64,000 bases of DNA. It comes from an uncultured Bacteriovoracaceae bacterium (GTDB lineage: Bacteria; Bdellovibrionota; Bacteriovoracia; Bacteriovoracales; Bacteriovoracaceae). Position 1 is the stretch's first letter, and every line of letters starts with the position of its first letter. The DNA lies in the NCBI GenBank assembly GCA_937931205.1, contig CALHBF010000007.1, forward strand, positions 62,001 through 126,000, given 5' to 3'. The notes below the pieces were generated by a model. It was not told where the DNA came from. It was given only the letters and a program-made list of their open reading frames with translations, and ran no database searches. Position numbers and translations under genes: made by a program. Shown here piece by piece: positions 26,928 to 35,826 of the stretch.

Positions 26928-27449
26928 TCAAAAATTTTTGCCCATAAACAGAATGGGATTCCCCTTATAATTTCTTACAACTTCTGTGGTAAAACCTTGA
27001 CGCAGATAGAAACTTTTATTGCGAGCATCTACCCCAGTCATGATATGCATTCCGAGTGCACCACTAGCTCGGGCCACTTCTTCCCATTTTTCAACAAGTA
27101 ACTTCCCAATTCCAAGACCTTGCGAATCAGGATGTAGATTGATGTGAAGATGTGCAGGAAAAACTTCGTACAAGTCATTAAAAACTTCTAAATGAGGCTG
27201 ATAAACAAAGAAAGATGAGTCGGTCATCGGTGCGCCTAAACAATACCCAAGACTCTTTCCCTCTTTTTGAGCGAACCAGCAAAAATCAGCAAATTTTTCA
27301 TGGTAAAATCCAAAATACTTATAAACAAATTTTGCTCGAGCTTCATCAGAACTAAACTCCCGAACAGAGGAAGTCATAAAGAAAATCTCTTCTAAAGAGC
27401 TTAGTGAGGAGGACTGGGAAAAGGGAAGAATCTCTATAGGCGCTGACAT
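26928..27449 (-). CDS. GNAT-family N-acetyltransferase
   Basis: About 173 residues. The acetyl-CoA-binding motif A is LHINLHPDSQGLGIGKLL (about 105-122), followed by SGALGMHIMTG and the motif B region NKSFYLRQGFTTE. The acceptor substrate is unknown; the fold also occurs in small-molecule and protein acetylases. The start is inside the end of the tRNA nucleotidyltransferase gene. ATG 27449 has GGAG just upstream, while ATG 27458 has none. The 16-bp overlap implies translational coupling with the upstream gene. Confidence 0.82.
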   Translation of the reverse strand: MSAPIEILPFSQSSSLSSLEEIFFMTSSVREFSSDEARAKFVYKYFGFYHEKFADFCWFAQKEGKSLGYCLGAPMTDSSFFVYQPHLEVFNDLYEVFPAHLHINLHPDSQGLGIGKLLVEKWEEVARASGALGMHIMTGVDARNKSFYLRQGFTTEVVRNYKGNPILFMGKNF

Positions 27450-28591
27450 AAGCTCCATACAATATACTTGGCCCGAAGTGCAGGTTCAATATGCCTCACA
27501 TCTTTCAAAGCAGGAAGATCAAGAAGCAGTGCCCACTCAACTAAATGAGTGCGGATGAATTTTTCAATAAATGACAATTCCGACTTCATTCGAAGCTGCA
27601 TGGCCGAATAGTACCAAGAATAAAGAATCTCTAATTCTGAAGAATTGGCCACCACTTCAAAGTCTTTTTGCATAAACTCCAAGTCAATAGACTTCAACTT
27701 TGCAGACGCCACAGCAAAAGCATTAAGTTTTTTTTGCAACGGCAGGGAGAGACCAAAGTACTTGGCAAACTCTAAAGTGGGAACTCCTCCAAACTCTAAG
27801 GCCATTATCCAGGAATAAAGATTAGCACTCTCAACCAGGAGAGATTCAAACTCCGGGTTTTTAATGAATGCCTCTTTAACCGGAAGCGTTTCGCAACCAT
27901 CATTAAGCAAGCTTCGATAAAAAGCTAAAGCGTTCTTGGATTTCTTCATCTCACTGTAGAGATAGTGAGGAGAGAAAGTATGCGACATTTTCTTTAATTC
28001 AAGGGCAAGCACTGGTGAGAATTCAAATCCGAGCTTCTCTTTAAAGCGATAAGCGCGCAGGTAGCGGACAGGATCTCTAACAAAATCCCCTGAACACGGG
28101 TGAAGTGTTTTCTCCCTGAGCATTCGCACACCATCAAAAGGATCGATGATCTCCAGATCATTTTTTTTCAGATGAACACCGATGGCATTAATCGTGAAAT
28201 CACGTCTTCTCCAAGAATCACTTTGAGGAAATCTAAAATCAAATTCGGCTTCAAAGTTTTTATGATCTAGTGAATCGTTGTAGATTTCTTTACGAGGAGG
28301 ACTGAATTCAAACTCTACGCCATCCACTCTTAAGCGAATGACTTCATAAGGAAGAAAACTCACATCTCCACGAGATTTTAAATCACGGCCTAAATCTTTC
28401 CAGAATGAATGAGAAAAAACAGCACGGGGGCCAAAGACTTCAATATCCCAATCTATGCCAAGCTCACTGGTGAGAAGGAAGTCACGAGGAATCCCACCCA
28501 CTACACAAAGCTCAAGATCTCTTTTTCCAAAAAACTCTACCAGCTCAGTGAGCACGACAGGCATTTTTTTAAGAAAAAGATGTTTATCCAT
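27434..28591 (-). CDS. CCA tRNA nucleotidyltransferase / poly(A) polymerase family
   Basis: 385 residues. The nucleotidyltransferase domain has VVGGIPRDFLL (about 30-40), then IDWDIEVFG with the two metal-binding carboxylates in the D-x-D pattern, and RRDFTINAIGVHL near 130. RDPVRYLRAYRFKEKLGFEF marks the neck. This is the class II CCA-adding/PAP head; CCA-adding activity is the natural guess but PAP activity is not excluded from sequence. It starts 3 nt after the LysR gene stop and overlaps the acetyltransferase. Cytoplasmic. Confidence 0.82.
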   Translation of the reverse strand: MDKHLFLKKMPVVLTELVEFFGKRDLELCVVGGIPRDFLLTSELGIDWDIEVFGPRAVFSHSFWKDLGRDLKSRGDVSFLPYEVIRLRVDGVEFEFSPPRKEIYNDSLDHKNFEAEFDFRFPQSDSWRRRDFTINAIGVHLKKNDLEIIDPFDGVRMLREKTLHPCSGDFVRDPVRYLRAYRFKEKLGFEFSPVLALELKKMSHTFSPHYLYSEMKKSKNALAFYRSLLNDGCETLPVKEAFIKNPEFESLLVESANLYSWIMALEFGGVPTLEFAKYFGLSLPLQKKLNAFAVASAKLKSIDLEFMQKDFEVVANSSELEILYSWYYSAMQLRMKSELSFIEKFIRTHLVEWALLLDLPALKDVRHIEPALRAKYIVWSLCQRL

Positions 28592-28594
28592 AAA

Positions 28595-29476
28595 CTACAA
28601 CTCTTGGGCAACTTCTAAGAGGAACTTGTAAAACTCTTTGAGTTTGAAGTTTTTATTATCATCTGCATGATACACAAAAGAAACATTATTACTAAAAATA
28701 GGTTCTTCCTGAACAACCAGATTGGCGCGCTGATTACGCTTGAGAACATGCGTTGGCACGACTGCAATACCTAATCCTTCATTCACAGCACTCAACATCT
28801 GGCCAAATGAGTTGACGGTCAGACGAGGTTTTAAATTTCTAGGAACCACTCCATGCTTTTCACGGCACCAGCGGTAAAAATTGGGATCATTAGGAGCGTA
28901 AAAAATGACAGGAAACTTTAAAATTTCTTTTACATCCATATCAGGAGCGATTTTAAACTTCTTAGGATAAACAAGCGTGATGTATTCTGAATGAAGCAGC
29001 TCTTTTTCCGCATAGGCCGGAACAATATGATCAGGCACAATCATGCAATCAATGGCCCGCTCCTCAAACATTTTTAAAACTTTATCCGGAAAATCCATAA
29101 AAAGACGAACTTCTAGATCCGGATGCTCACCCATGAAGCCCATCATGCGATTTGATAACCAGGTTTTCCCTAGTCCATAAAGAGAACCGACTTGCAGAGC
29201 TCCCTTAATTTCATTATTTTCCAGATGAATCTGATCAATGGTGTCTTGCAGTTTTTTGGTAAAAGTCTTGGCCACTTTTGCTAAGCGATGACCATCCTCT
29301 GTTAATTTAACGGCCTTCCCTTGTCTAGTGACCAAGGGAATCCCTACTCTTGCTTCCAGATTTTTAAGGGCCTGACTAACGGCACTCTGAGTAACATTCA
29401 GTTCTTCAGCGGCCTTGGAGATATTTTCATTGTGAGATAGTGCGATCAGCACTTGTAGCATGGATGTTTCAATCAT
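28595..29476 (-). CDS. LysR-family transcriptional regulator
   Basis: 293 residues. The N-terminal winged HTH (ENISKAAEELNVTQSAVSQA, about 17-36, then LEARVGIPLVTRQGKAVKLT) is followed by a periplasmic-binding-like effector domain (about 90-290). The effector is unknown. It heads a tight three-gene unit with the nucleotidyltransferase and acetyltransferase, an unusual partner set for a LysR regulator, whose target is more often a divergent gene. The gene beyond its start is fusA in tandem, and about 107 bp separate the LysR start from the fusA stop. Confidence 0.9.
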   Translation of the reverse strand: MIETSMLQVLIALSHNENISKAAEELNVTQSAVSQALKNLEARVGIPLVTRQGKAVKLTEDGHRLAKVAKTFTKKLQDTIDQIHLENNEIKGALQVGSLYGLGKTWLSNRMMGFMGEHPDLEVRLFMDFPDKVLKMFEERAIDCMIVPDHIVPAYAEKELLHSEYITLVYPKKFKIAPDMDVKEILKFPVIFYAPNDPNFYRWCREKHGVVPRNLKPRLTVNSFGQMLSAVNEGLGIAVVPTHVLKRNQRANLVVQEEPIFSNNVSFVYHADDNKNFKLKEFYKFLLEVAQEL

Positions 29477-29535
29477 GCTTTCTAATATGACATATTAGTT
29501 AAACTAATACAATAGCGATTTAAGTGCTTATAAAC

Positions 29536-29565
29536 AAAGAGGGGCCATTGCTGGCCCCTCTTTTA
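29536..29565 (-). terminator. fusA terminator
   Basis: AAGAGGGGCCA / TGGCCCCTCTT, 11-bp stem with a 4-nt loop, then TGTTTAT on the minus strand. It is 18 nt after the fusA stop. Confidence 0.87.
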
Positions 29566-29582
29566 AGAAATGAGATTAAAAA

Positions 29583-31751
29583 TTAATCACGCTCAGCAAG
29601 CTTTTCTTTGCGCTCAGCCATTACTTTCTCTTGTACGTGTGACGGACAAGCTTCGTATTTAGCGAACTCCATTGAGTAACCAGCTTTACCAGCTGTACCT
29701 GAACGAAGTTGAGTTGCGTATCCGAACATTTCAGAAAGAGGAACGTGAGCGTTAATGATAGCATCACCAACATCGTTACTTTCTGAACCAAGGATTACAC
29801 CACGGCGAGAAGATAAGTCACCAATTACGAAACCTTGGTAATCTTGTGGAGTTTCAACTTCAACCTTCATGATTGGCTCAAGAAGAACTGGGCTTGCATC
29901 TTTAATAGCTTGTCTCATTGCCATACGAGCAGCAATACGGAACGCCATATCTGATGAATCCACGTCATGGTATGCACCATCTTGAAGGAAAGCATCAACG
30001 TTAATTACTGGGAAAGCACCTAGAGGTCCTTTGTTCATAACGTCTTGGAAACCACGGTCACAAGAAGGGATGAATTCGTTAGGAATTACACCACCCTTAA
30101 TTTCGTTGTTGAAACGGTATACTTGATCTTCAGTTAGCTTGCGCTCATCTGTAAGACCTTTAATGTAACCAGCAACTTTACCAAATTGACCAGAACCACC
30201 CGTTTGTTTTTTATGAGTGTATTCAAATTTAGCTTCACCACGGATTGTTTCACGATAGTTAACTTGTGGAGCACCAACTTCTACTTCAGCTTTATACTCA
30301 CGCTTTAAACGCTCAACATAAATCTCAAGGTGAAGCTCACCCATACCAGCAATACGTGTTTCACCTGATTCTTCATCAGTGAAAAGGTGGAATGTTGGAT
30401 CTTCTTTGATGAAACGTTGAAGACCTTTAGACATACGAGCTTGAGCATCTTTATCTTTAGCCTTAATTGAAAGCTCGATAACCGGGATAGGTACGTGCAT
30501 TGCTTCACATGAAATGTGCTCCATGTTTGAATCTTCCTGAACGAAAGTATCCCCTGAAGCACAATCAACACCGATCATCGCAATGATATCACCAGCAGAA
30601 GCTGAATCAATGTTTTCTCTGTCGTTAGAGTTCATACGAACGATACGACCGATACGTACTCTTTTCTTAGTACGAGTATTAATAAGAGTATCACCTTTAT
30701 TTAGTGTACCTTGGTAAATACGAGTATAAGTTAACTGACCGAATTGCTCATCAGTAATCTTGAACGCCATACAAACAAGTGGCTTATCGAATTCAGGAAG
30801 AAGTTCGATTTTCTCACCAGTGTTCGCGTCGTTAGCTTTTGAGTGCTCAGCAGAAACTGGAGACGGAAGGTAGCGAGCTACAGCGTTAAGGATAAGTTGA
30901 ATACCTTTGTTCTTGAAAGAAGAACCCATGAATACTGGAGTGAAAGCAAGTGATTGAACACCCTTTTTCACAGCTGCATGGATTTGCTCTTCAGAAATTT
31001 CTTTACCATCAAGGATCGCTTCCATCATCTCGTCGTCGAAAGCTGAAACAGTATCAAGCATTTCTTCACGAGCTTTTGTACACTGATCAACGATATCAGC
31101 AGGAATCGCTTCTTCACGAACGTTTTCACCGTTGTCACCATCAAAGTAGTAAGCCTTCATAGTGATAAGGTCTACAACACCTTTGAAGTTTTCTTCGTTT
31201 CCAACAGGAATCTGCATAAGACAAGCATTGTGACCAAGCTTCTCTTTAAGAGCTTTTACACCGTTGTAAGGGTTAGCACCCATACGGTCCATCTTGTTAA
31301 GGTACGCGATACGAGGAACGCGGTAACGCTTCATCTGACGGTCTACAGTGATTGACTGAGACTGCACCCCTGCTACTGAACAAAGAACTAGAATTGCACC
31401 ATCAAGTACACGAAGTGAGCGCTCTACTTCTACAGTAAAGTCAACGTGTCCCGGAGTATCAATAAGGTTAACCTTAATTGATTTTCCGTCGCCTTCAGCA
31501 TACGTGATACCTTTCTTATCGATACCAGGCCATTCAACAGTTGTAGCCGCTGATGTAATAGTAATCCCTTTTTCACGCTCAAGGTCCATGTGGTCCATAG
31601 TTGCACCAGCACCGCCACCTTTAACGTCTTCGATTTTGTGAATTTTTGAACAGTAAAAAAGGATACGCTCTGAAGTTGTTGTCTTACCAGAGTCAATGTG
31701 AGCTGAGATACCAATGTTTCTCGTTTTACTCAAGTTCTTGTCAATACTCAT
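29583..31751 (-). CDS. fusA: Elongation factor G
   Basis: Translocase GTPase of protein synthesis, 722 residues. G1 is [16 protein letters not shown]3 is [16 protein letters not shown]4 is [10 protein letters not shown]; domain IV has [19 protein letters not shown]. The switch I region reads [20 protein letters not shown], with the extra KG element of the spdEFG1/mitochondrial EFG1 branch. About 16 extra residues ([15 protein letters not shown]...) sit before G3. It is not in a str operon here. A good sigma-70-type promoter lies upstream. Confidence 0.95.
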   Translation of the reverse strand: MSIDKNLSKTRNIGISAHIDSGKTTTSERILFYCSKIHKIEDVKGGGAGATMDHMDLEREKGITITSAATTVEWPGIDKKGITYAEGDGKSIKVNLIDTPGHVDFTVEVERSLRVLDGAILVLCSVAGVQSQSITVDRQMKRYRVPRIAYLNKMDRMGANPYNGVKALKEKLGHNACLMQIPVGNEENFKGVVDLITMKAYYFDGDNGENVREEAIPADIVDQCTKAREEMLDTVSAFDDEMMEAILDGKEISEEQIHAAVKKGVQSLAFTPVFMGSSFKNKGIQLILNAVARYLPSPVSAEHSKANDANTGEKIELLPEFDKPLVCMAFKITDEQFGQLTYTRIYQGTLNKGDTLINTRTKKRVRIGRIVRMNSNDRENIDSASAGDIIAMIGVDCASGDTFVQEDSNMEHISCEAMHVPIPVIELSIKAKDKDAQARMSKGLQRFIKEDPTFHLFTDEESGETRIAGMGELHLEIYVERLKREYKAEVEVGAPQVNYRETIRGEAKFEYTHKKQTGGSGQFGKVAGYIKGLTDERKLTEDQVYRFNNEIKGGVIPNEFIPSCDRGFQDVMNKGPLGAFPVINVDAFLQDGAYHDVDSSDMAFRIAARMAMRQAIKDASPVLLEPIMKVEVETPQDYQGFVIGDLSSRRGVILGSESNDVGDAIINAHVPLSEMFGYATQLRSGTAGKAGYSMEFAKYEACPSHVQEKVMAERKEKLAERD

Positions 31752-31801
31752 CTGTACTCCAAATGGTGTTAGAGGTTAGTTCTTATAATTTTTAGCCTGC
31801 A

Positions 31802-31831
31802 TCATAATGGATCAAAGCAGCGGTAGTCAAT
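31802..31831 (-). promoter_or_regulatory. Candidate sigma-70 promoter of fusA
   Basis: On the minus strand TTGACT (31826-31831), 18-bp spacer, TATGAT (31802-31807). The predicted start is about 43 nt before the fusA ATG. It is in the intergenic region divergent from the 31901 gene. Confidence 0.6.
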
Positions 31832-31900
31832 TTTTTTCCTAATTTAGAAAAGTTTTGCTTATTGCCAAAACCAGATTTTTGGACGAAAAATTAAGACATT

Positions 31901-32527
31901 ATGATGAAGAAGGATCTAGATAAAGCAACATTGTACGAAGCCGTTAAAACTTTAGTGGAATGTCCGGAGAATCACCTCCACTTTACCCAACAAAAACTTT
32001 TTACGCTGTTTTCGGTAGCATTTCAGTACATCCTGTTTCGCTCGACGAAGTACCCAGGACATTACATTATTCGCATCGAGGACTCCCTGCTGGCCGAGAA
32101 GCTTGCCCGCAAGGCCAAGGATGAGACAACCCGTAAATTTATGGGACGCCTGCTCATTCCTCGCCGCCTAAGCTATGGAAACTCCACGTTTCACCTTGAT
32201 TATTTCGCTCTCTCCAGCTGGGGAGTAACCAAAGACCTTCCTCGTGAAAAGATCAAGGGCTCTATCATTGTGAAAAATACCCAGCACAATCCACTGATCG
32301 ACGAGGCGGATTTCCGAAATGTGACCCAAGATGAACAGGCCATGGCCCTTTTTGGTAAACATTATTACTTGAACTCACTGCGTGAAATCTCGCCTAAAAC
32401 AATTACCATCGCCTTTGATGAGGACTTCGATGGCCTTTTTGAGGTGAAATTTCCGTTTATCGAAGAAAAGTCTGAACGCCTGGTTGATGGCGTTACTCTT
32501 TCTGAAGATGTTTACTTAGATGATTAA
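31901..32527 (+). CDS. Uncharacterised cytoplasmic protein
   Basis: 208 residues, no signal peptide, no membrane segment and no family I recognise. The N-terminal half is basic and helical (DEVAKTL-type alpha region, then RIEDSLLAEKLARKAKDE). The C-terminal half is acidic and beta-rich, ending in a strongly acidic tail (FDEDFDGLFEVKF ... DVYLDD). MM start; either Met is possible. It is divergent from fusA with about 150 bp between starts, and convergent with the MORN protein. There is no contextual clue to function. Confidence 0.65.
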   Translation: MMKKDLDKATLYEAVKTLVECPENHLHFTQQKLFTLFSVAFQYILFRSTKYPGHYIIRIEDSLLAEKLARKAKDETTRKFMGRLLIPRRLSYGNSTFHLDYFALSSWGVTKDLPREKIKGSIIVKNTQHNPLIDEADFRNVTQDEQAMALFGKHYYLNSLREISPKTITIAFDEDFDGLFEVKFPFIEEKSERLVDGVTLSEDVYLDD

Positions 32528-32548
32528 TGAAGCCGGTTAAGGTCACTT

Positions 32549-33313
32549 TTACGAGTTGACCTTAACTCCTTCCCGATATTTGTATTCGACTACATTCCCG
32601 AAGCGATCCCACTCTTTCCATAATCCATGTTTTTGATCTTGAAGATACTTGCCTTGGCTTTTTAACTCTCCATTACCAAAATAAAAACTCCACTCTCCGA
32701 CTTTGAGTCCATCAAGATACTCACCTTCGGCCAGGAGCCTCCCTGAATCATAGTAGTGCTTCCACAGGCCAACCCTTTTGGCCTTCAAATACTCGCCTTC
32801 GGCGGCCAAAATACCATTATCAAAATGGATTTTATCAGGCCCATCACGATGGGTCTTGTTGAAGAAAACATCCTGTGGAGGAAGCTTCCAATCAAAGCCC
32901 AGAATCAATTCTTCCATCTGAAATTTACGGGTGATCTTTAAGATATAGGCCTTGGCCGAATCAATTTCCTGATCACTTACTTGACCTAAATAAGAAAGCT
33001 CATCTTTAAGCTTTCCGCCCAGACGTGGCAAGAGATCAAGAGGATCAAGATTTTCTTTGAGAATACTTTTGGCGAAAAGCTGCATTAGCTGCTCTTGGCC
33101 CATTAATACTTTTTCAATCTCTTCACTGGGAAGTTTTAAAACATCACTAAAACCCCTGATGTTCTTCATAACCCAGTCCATATAGATCGGGTCTTCAAGA
33201 ACTCCGGCCATAAAAATTTGCACACGCTTAGGTCCCGCAGTGGTCTCCATATTCTGCACAAATTCCTTGAAACCAAGGAGCTGTTTTTTCTTAATCCTGT
33301 CCAACATTCCCAT
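32549..33313 (-). CDS. MORN-repeat protein with unknown N-terminal domain
   Basis: 254 residues. Residues 1-165 are an unrecognised helical domain rich in charged and hydrophobic residues. Residues about 168-250 hold three MORN-type (YwqK-like) repeats of about 22 residues: AEGEYLKAKRVGLWKHYYDS, AEGEYLDGLKVGEWSFYFGN and SQGKYLQDQKHGLWKEWDRF. Such repeats form beta-hairpin stacks for protein or membrane contact. No toxin partner is nearby, so the YwqK antitoxin label is not warranted. It lies 41 nt after the cysteine desulfurase stop and is probably the third gene of that unit. Confidence 0.75.
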   Translation of the reverse strand: MGMLDRIKKKQLLGFKEFVQNMETTAGPKRVQIFMAGVLEDPIYMDWVMKNIRGFSDVLKLPSEEIEKVLMGQEQLMQLFAKSILKENLDPLDLLPRLGGKLKDELSYLGQVSDQEIDSAKAYILKITRKFQMEELILGFDWKLPPQDVFFNKTHRDGPDKIHFDNGILAAEGEYLKAKRVGLWKHYYDSGRLLAEGEYLDGLKVGEWSFYFGNGELKSQGKYLQDQKHGLWKEWDRFGNVVEYKYREGVKVNS

Positions 33314-33354
33314 GGCAAGTATTATAAACGAAGCCTGAGATTTAAGGGGAAAAA

Positions 33355-34533
33355 TTAATAGCGTGGAAGGGTGAGTCTCATTTTTTTAAAGACTAACAGA
33401 ATCTCTGACTTAATTTTTTGGATCTCATCTGAGGTAGTGGCAAAATTTAGTGACAGTCTTAAGCCGTTTCTGGCAACTCCGTTAAGATGGGCCTCACGAA
33501 GTACATTTGAAGGCTTGGCAGTCCCGCTTGAGCAGGCCGAACCGGCACTAATCATTAACCCGTGAAGATCAAAAAGAGCGAGGGAAATATCACTAGTGAG
33601 ATGGTTTAAATAAAAATAAATTGTATTGGAATTAGAAGGTGCCACATCAAGTACTCCCCCTAAATCTTTGAGCTCTTCTTTCAAAAAACTCTTTAACTCG
33701 CACTTTAATTTGTAGGTATTTTCAATATCTACTTTCAGCAAATCTTCCATTGCAAGCTTTACTGAATAGACACCCATCACGTTCTCAGTTCCAGAACGAA
33801 GGTCGCGCTGCTGACCACCACCTGTTAAGAGCGGAAAGTACTTCATTCCTTTAACAAAAAAAGAAAAACCTACTCCCTTCATGGCGCCAAATTTATGGGC
33901 AGAAAAAGAGAACATATCTCCGACACTCAACTCTCGCCAGTTGCGGATTTTTCCGGGAGACTGAACTCCATCGATATGAAGATATAAAGATGAAATTTCT
34001 TTAAAGGGTTTTAACTCCTCCAGAGGAGAAACAAGACCTGTTTCATTATGAACCCAAAGATGATGGTAAAGAATAAGTGCTTCAGGATTCTCCTGATGAA
34101 AGCGCTTCAACTCGGCCAGATTGGCCTGGTGGTCATACTTTAAATCATCGGTGAGCTTTAATTGATAGAAAGAAACATGCTCGCCCCAAAAGCGGTCTTT
34201 TAAAGTCAGGGTCGCTGAGTGGTCGATGCTTGAAAAACAAATAAGAAGTTTTTTACCTGAGATTCTCGCCCATTCCATGAAAGAATAAGTGAAACTCACA
34301 ATACTCTCAGTTGCTCCTGAGTGAAAGAAGAGTTCATATTCCAATTCGCTTAAAGAGAAAGTGGAGTACAGGTATCGCCTAGTCTCGTTGATGAGCTTGC
34401 GAGATGCTTTCCCCGCCATGTGCTGACTGGCAGGATTTGCATAAAGAAAATCGCCACTCTGGAGCCAGCTAATAACTGAGCTCGAGAGCGGCGATGTTGC
34501 GTTATAATCGAGGTAAAGACAGTTTCGATTCAC
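33355..34533 (-). CDS. Cysteine desulfurase (IscS/NifS family)
   Basis: PLP enzyme that mobilises sulfur from cysteine for Fe-S clusters or tRNA thiolation. 392 residues. LYLDYNATSPLS at the start, SGATES near 75, PLP lysine in FSFSAHKFGAMKGVG (about 208), then SGTENVMGVYSV. The active Cys loop is SAGSACSSGTAKPS (about 335). GTG start 1 nt after the stop of the Rrf2 regulator gene, so the two are translationally coupled. No iscU scaffold follows, so it may serve SUF, tRNA modification or a scaffold encoded elsewhere. Confidence 0.9.
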   Translation of the reverse strand: MNRNCLYLDYNATSPLSSSVISWLQSGDFLYANPASQHMAGKASRKLINETRRYLYSTFSLSELEYELFFHSGATESIVSFTYSFMEWARISGKKLLICFSSIDHSATLTLKDRFWGEHVSFYQLKLTDDLKYDHQANLAELKRFHQENPEALILYHHLWVHNETGLVSPLEELKPFKEISSLYLHIDGVQSPGKIRNWRELSVGDMFSFSAHKFGAMKGVGFSFFVKGMKYFPLLTGGGQQRDLRSGTENVMGVYSVKLAMEDLLKVDIENTYKLKCELKSFLKEELKDLGGVLDVAPSNSNTIYFYLNHLTSDISLALFDLHGLMISAGSACSSGTAKPSNVLREAHLNGVARNGLRLSLNFATTSDEIQKIKSEILLVFKKMRLTLPRY

Positions 34534-34534
34534 C

Positions 34535-35068
34535 TTACTGGTTAACTTCTCCGATATTTGAGCGAATCATTGATTCGTTACGAGCACCCTCTGCACCAGC
34601 AGATGTAGCAGCTCCTTCACGACGACAAAGGTCACCCAGAGTTGTTGTAGCGAGGTAATCTTGCATGATTTGACCAAGGTTTTCAAAGTAATTCTTAGTC
34701 AGGTTGAATTCTTTTGTATCAACAGTAGCGTTGATCTCGTTACCTTGCTCATCTTTCATAATTTCGATACCAGATGATGGTACGTTTAAGATGTCACGAG
34801 CTGGGTTGATGTTCTCACCAACACAATCAAGTACGTCTTTAACTGAAATTTCATCCATTGAGCGAGATAGTACATAACCGCCACCTGGACCACGAACAGA
34901 TTTTACAACTTTACCAGTACGAAGCTTTCTGAAAAGCTGCTCAAGATAGTGCAAGCTGATCGACTGGCGAGTAGAAATCTCTTGAAGTCTAACAGGGTTT
35001 CCATTTGAGTGGAAAGTTAGATCGAGCATAGCTCTAACTGCGTAACGTCCTTTAGATGTAAGTCTCAT
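34535..35068 (-). CDS. Rrf2-family transcriptional regulator (IscR-like, cluster cysteines missing)
   Basis: 177 residues from ATG 35068, chosen because GGAGGAAG sits 5 nt upstream and MRLTSKGRYAVRAMLDL is the universal Rrf2 start; an upstream in-frame start would add 22 unlikely residues. The wHTH covers about 10-80 (ISLHYLEQLFRKLR, VRGPGGGYVLSR). The IscR region that normally carries three Cys is replaced by a Cys-free stretch (ENINPARDILNVPS...). Only C in VLDCVGE and LCRRE remain, so a classic [2Fe-2S] site is unlikely. It is coupled to the desulfurase gene and likely autoregulates that unit. Confidence 0.88.
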   Translation of the reverse strand: MRLTSKGRYAVRAMLDLTFHSNGNPVRLQEISTRQSISLHYLEQLFRKLRTGKVVKSVRGPGGGYVLSRSMDEISVKDVLDCVGENINPARDILNVPSSGIEIMKDEQGNEINATVDTKEFNLTKNYFENLGQIMQDYLATTTLGDLCRREGAATSAGAEGARNESMIRSNIGEVNQ

Positions 35069-35310
35069 TGTCTTCCTCCATAAATCCAAAAAAGTTGGTA
35101 GATTTGTGTTCCGGGTTTCCACAATCCATGTCACCCGAAGATATCCAGGACCCTGAACTGCCTCTTCACAATCCAGACTAAATATCTCCTAAATAGTATG
35201 ACAGTTTTGAAATTCTAACGTCAACTTTAAATTCGGTGAGTTTTATTTATTTTTATGAACCATCATGTAAAGGCGAGACAAACAGAAGAAATACGAGGCA
35301 TTAACAGGCC

Positions 35311-35337
35311 AAAAAGAGGTACAGAGTACCCCTTTTT
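35311..35337 (-). terminator. Terminator of the cdaA-tsaE operon
   Basis: AAAAAGGGGTAC / GTACCTCTTTTT with one mismatch and loop TCT; the arm itself supplies the U-tract. It lies 30 nt after tsaE. Its GGTAC core recalls the 18-20 kb palindromes, but the rest differs. Confidence 0.72.
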
Positions 35338-35367
35338 GAGAGGGGAAAACTTTTCCGACTCATCAGC

Positions 35368-35820
35368 TCAGTCATCTTTTAATGAAGTTAAAACAAAGTT
35401 GCGCGACCCGAGGCTAGCATCAGCAGCATCGTTAATTTTGATCTCTAAAACATAGCCTGAGAAAGTTTCGGGGATCTCACGAAACAGTCGACGGGCGTAT
35501 TTCAGTCCCCATTCCACGAAAAAGAACTGCTTATTTTCCAGATAAATCCCTAATTCAAGCGGAATGATATCCTCAGATTTTTCCAAACGGTAAAAGTCTG
35601 CGTGAAGCACTTGTCTGGTTTCCGATAAAATGGAGTAAGTTGGGCTTAAAGTCTCCGCCGACTCCAAAAAGGCCTGGGTAAAGGTTGTTTTCCCTGCACC
35701 AAGATCCCCTTCCAGAATGATCATAGCGGGTGCCTTCACCAACTCTTTTAACTCATAAACAATATAGGACAAATCTGATTGAAAAACTTTTTTCCATTCA
35801 CGAATGATCTTCTGTTCCAT
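35368..35820 (-). CDS. tsaE: tRNA threonylcarbamoyladenosine biosynthesis ATPase TsaE
   Basis: The ATPase partner of TsaB/TsaD in making t6A at position 37 of ANN-decoding tRNAs. 150 residues, the normal size. Walker A is LEGDLGAGKTTFTQAF (about 35-50). SPTYSIL with the conserved Thr-Tyr follows, then HADFYRLEKSEDI and the end motif FVEWGLKYARRLF. It starts 6 nt after the nnr stop and is the last gene of the c-di-AMP/glmM operon. The nnr-tsaE neighbour pair is common in bacteria, which supports both calls. Confidence 0.92.
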   Translation of the reverse strand: MEQKIIREWKKVFQSDLSYIVYELKELVKAPAMIILEGDLGAGKTTFTQAFLESAETLSPTYSILSETRQVLHADFYRLEKSEDIIPLELGIYLENKQFFFVEWGLKYARRLFREIPETFSGYVLEIKINDAADASLGSRNFVLTSLKDD

Positions 35821-35826
35821 CTCTTT

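Noticed and set aside
35311-35337. A fourth member of the 18-20 kb palindrome family
   Set aside because: It shares only GGTAC/GTACC in the stem centre and an A/T arm; the CCAAAAGGTA core is not kept, so it is better read as an independent terminator.
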